From an uncultured Dehalococcoidia bacterium (lineage in GTDB: Bacteria > Chloroflexota > Dehalococcoidia > Dehalococcoidales > UBA3254), in NCBI GenBank assembly GCA_903890885.1, contig CAITCX010000296.1, forward strand, positions 1-5,200: a DNA stretch of 5,200 bases, in the 5' to 3' direction. Positions 4,143-5,200 of this stretch are shown piece by piece (the stretch's first letter is position 1; each line of letters begins with the position of its first letter). Under the pieces are notes generated by a model that worked only from the letters and a program-made list of their open reading frames with translations, did no database searches and had not been told where the DNA came from. The position numbers and the translations under genes are program-made.

Positions 4143-5200
4143 ATGAGAGAACCGGAAAAAAAGAAGACTGCTGCTCCTATTCAGACCAATGTAAGTGCAA
4201 CTGCTACCACTGCCAGTTCGGATTTGTTTCAGAAACGTTGGTTTTGCGTCGGACTTTTTCCTTCAGGTAAGACCTTTAAACAAGATGCCGAATCACCTAT
4301 CCCTTTTCTTGATATCATGAATCGTTCTGTAGTTTCCTGGGTGGATTACATCACTGATGATCCGATGAAGGATTTACCGATGGTAGCCGCGCAAATGGGT
4401 TTCAGCGAATCGTTTATCTCGTCCATGCTAAACGAAACCCAGATGAACTATCAGGATTTCGATACTGAAATGTGGATGAGGATGCCTTCCATCCAGATTC
4501 GCGGGACGGATGTGCAGGCACATCCGCTGTTTTTACTAATCAGAAAGAACTTTGTTTTCACGGTTCACGTCAGCCTGGTAGATAAACGCTTTATCAGATT
4601 GCGCCGCTATTCTGATACTATTTTGAAGAAGATCCCTATTGAGGGATTAGCCGAAGACAACCTGACTATGTTGATGACTCGTATTATCGATACTAATAAC
4701 GACAGTAATTTCAGGCATTTGAGGGTGATTGAAGAAAGGGGCGACGATTTAAACGAGAGCCTTATGAGCGCCAAGGCAGACAGGTCGTTTTTAGGTCCAA
4801 AAATCTATGAAATGAAACATGCCCTGATTGTATATATGAACGGCCTATGGGAAAGCGTGGATGTCCTGCATGCGCTGCGTTATGGTGATGCCGAACTGAT
4901 TACCAACGACGATAAGCAACTGAACCAGATCAGCATCATGATCGAGCAGGTGAAAAGTCAGATCGGTCTGTCTGAACATATGTCCGAAGTGCTGGCTTCC
5001 GGTCTGGAAGTGATGCAGAGTATTTATAATAACCAACTTCAGATATTGAATAACAGGTTGGCATTAGTCGTAGCCTATTTGACAATTATTGGTACGGCGC
5101 TGCTGGTTCCCAATACCATTGCTACTATGCTGGGTGATGGAGTCTTTAATATAGGCCCGCAAGATATGGTGTGGTATGCTCCTTTGATGTTTTTCGGCAC
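4143..5200 (+). CDS. CorA-superfamily divalent-cation transporter lacking the GMN motif (first 352 residues; 3' end outside window)
   Basis: CorA proteins are pentameric channels for Mg2+ and other divalent cations with a large cytoplasmic N-terminal domain and two C-terminal helices. The frame runs from ATG 4143 off the right edge. Residues 9-26 are a Thr/Ala/Ser-rich, probably disordered extension. The cytoplasmic domain follows, with SWVDYI (65-70), a fgl-like MGFSESFISSML segment (85-96), a hydrophobic FLLIRKNFVFTVHV strand pair near 130-143 and a long helical stretch (about 170-305) forming the stalk. The first membrane segment is about 305-330 (LTIIGTALLVPNTIATMLG, 313-331). A canonical member would have YGMN at its end; here the residues are LGDG (330-333), then VFN. 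The second helix begins near residue 343 and is cut off; only a few tens of residues are probably missing. Superfamily membership rests on architecture and the helix signature; transport of Mg2+ specifically is not supported because the selectivity motif is changed. Confidence -1.
   Translation, partial: MREPEKKKTAAPIQTNVSATATTASSDLFQKRWFCVGLFPSGKTFKQDAESPIPFLDIMNRSVVSWVDYITDDPMKDLPMVAAQMGFSESFISSMLNETQMNYQDFDTEMWMRMPSIQIRGTDVQAHPLFLLIRKNFVFTVHVSLVDKRFIRLRRYSDTILKKIPIEGLAEDNLTMLMTRIIDTNNDSNFRHLRVIEERGDDLNESLMSAKADRSFLGPKIYEMKHALIVYMNGLWESVDVLHALRYGDAELITNDDKQLNQISIMIEQVKSQIGLSEHMSEVLASGLEVMQSIYNNQLQILNNRLALVVAYLTIIGTALLVPNTIATMLGDGVFNIGPQDMVWYAPLMFFG

Noticed and set aside
4845..5036. Minus-strand open frame of 63 codons
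   Set aside because: It lies antisense within the CorA-like gene and has no recognisable features.
1..5200. CRISPR array, tRNA, rRNA, insertion sequence ends or phage genes
   Set aside because: None seen: no regularly spaced repeats, no cloverleaf with a conserved T-loop, no transposase or terminal inverted repeats with target duplications.

Overview
This window looks like chromosomal DNA from an uncultured, moderately AT-rich bacterium. The best guess is a Chloroflexota (Dehalococcoidia-like) lineage. The clues are a 56-residue zinc-ribbon protein of a type I associate with that group, a Lit-like DUF1461 membrane protein of the kind known in single-membrane bacteria, and ordinary bacterial promoters, Shine-Dalgarno sites and a Rho-independent terminator. 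This assignment is inference; no rRNA or other marker gene is present.

Layout. The left 1.9 kb is the first 647 codons of a minus-strand alpha-2-macroglobulin (A2M) family lipoprotein, which runs off the left edge before the thioester region. It has its own Shine-Dalgarno and a possible extended -10. A 250-bp spacer (1942-2191) separates it from a strong hairpin-plus-T-tract terminator (2192-2233). That terminator ends a minus-strand cluster of small Cys-rich genes: a YkgJ-type cysteine-cluster protein (2204-2581), a zinc-ribbon protein (2630-2800), and a possible third reading frame (2800-2949) whose stop overlaps the zinc-ribbon start as TAATG. A consensus-like promoter (TTGACA-N17-TATCAT, 3035-3063, minus) and a long leader hairpin lie upstream.

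The AT-rich region 2950-3347 is a divergent control region. To its right, on the plus strand, are a four-helix DUF1461/TIGR01906 membrane protein (3348-4064), related to lipoprotein intramolecular transacylase (Lit), and a CorA-superfamily transporter (4143 to beyond the right edge). The transporter has its own promoter, again TTGACA-N17-TATCAT, with a 14-bp dyad over the -10 and start site.

How the genes may work together. The A2M protein carries a lipobox, so it should be anchored to the outer face of a membrane as a broad protease trap. The DUF1461 protein, if a true Lit, would remodel the acyl chains of such lipoproteins. The CorA-like protein has lost the canonical GMN pore-mouth motif, so its ion specificity is open. 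The Cys-rich pair probably binds zinc, iron or an Fe-S cluster. No phage, transposon or CRISPR signal was seen. The most unusual items are the animal-type A2M, the GMN-less CorA, the paired near-identical promoters and the coding-like islet at 2800-2949.
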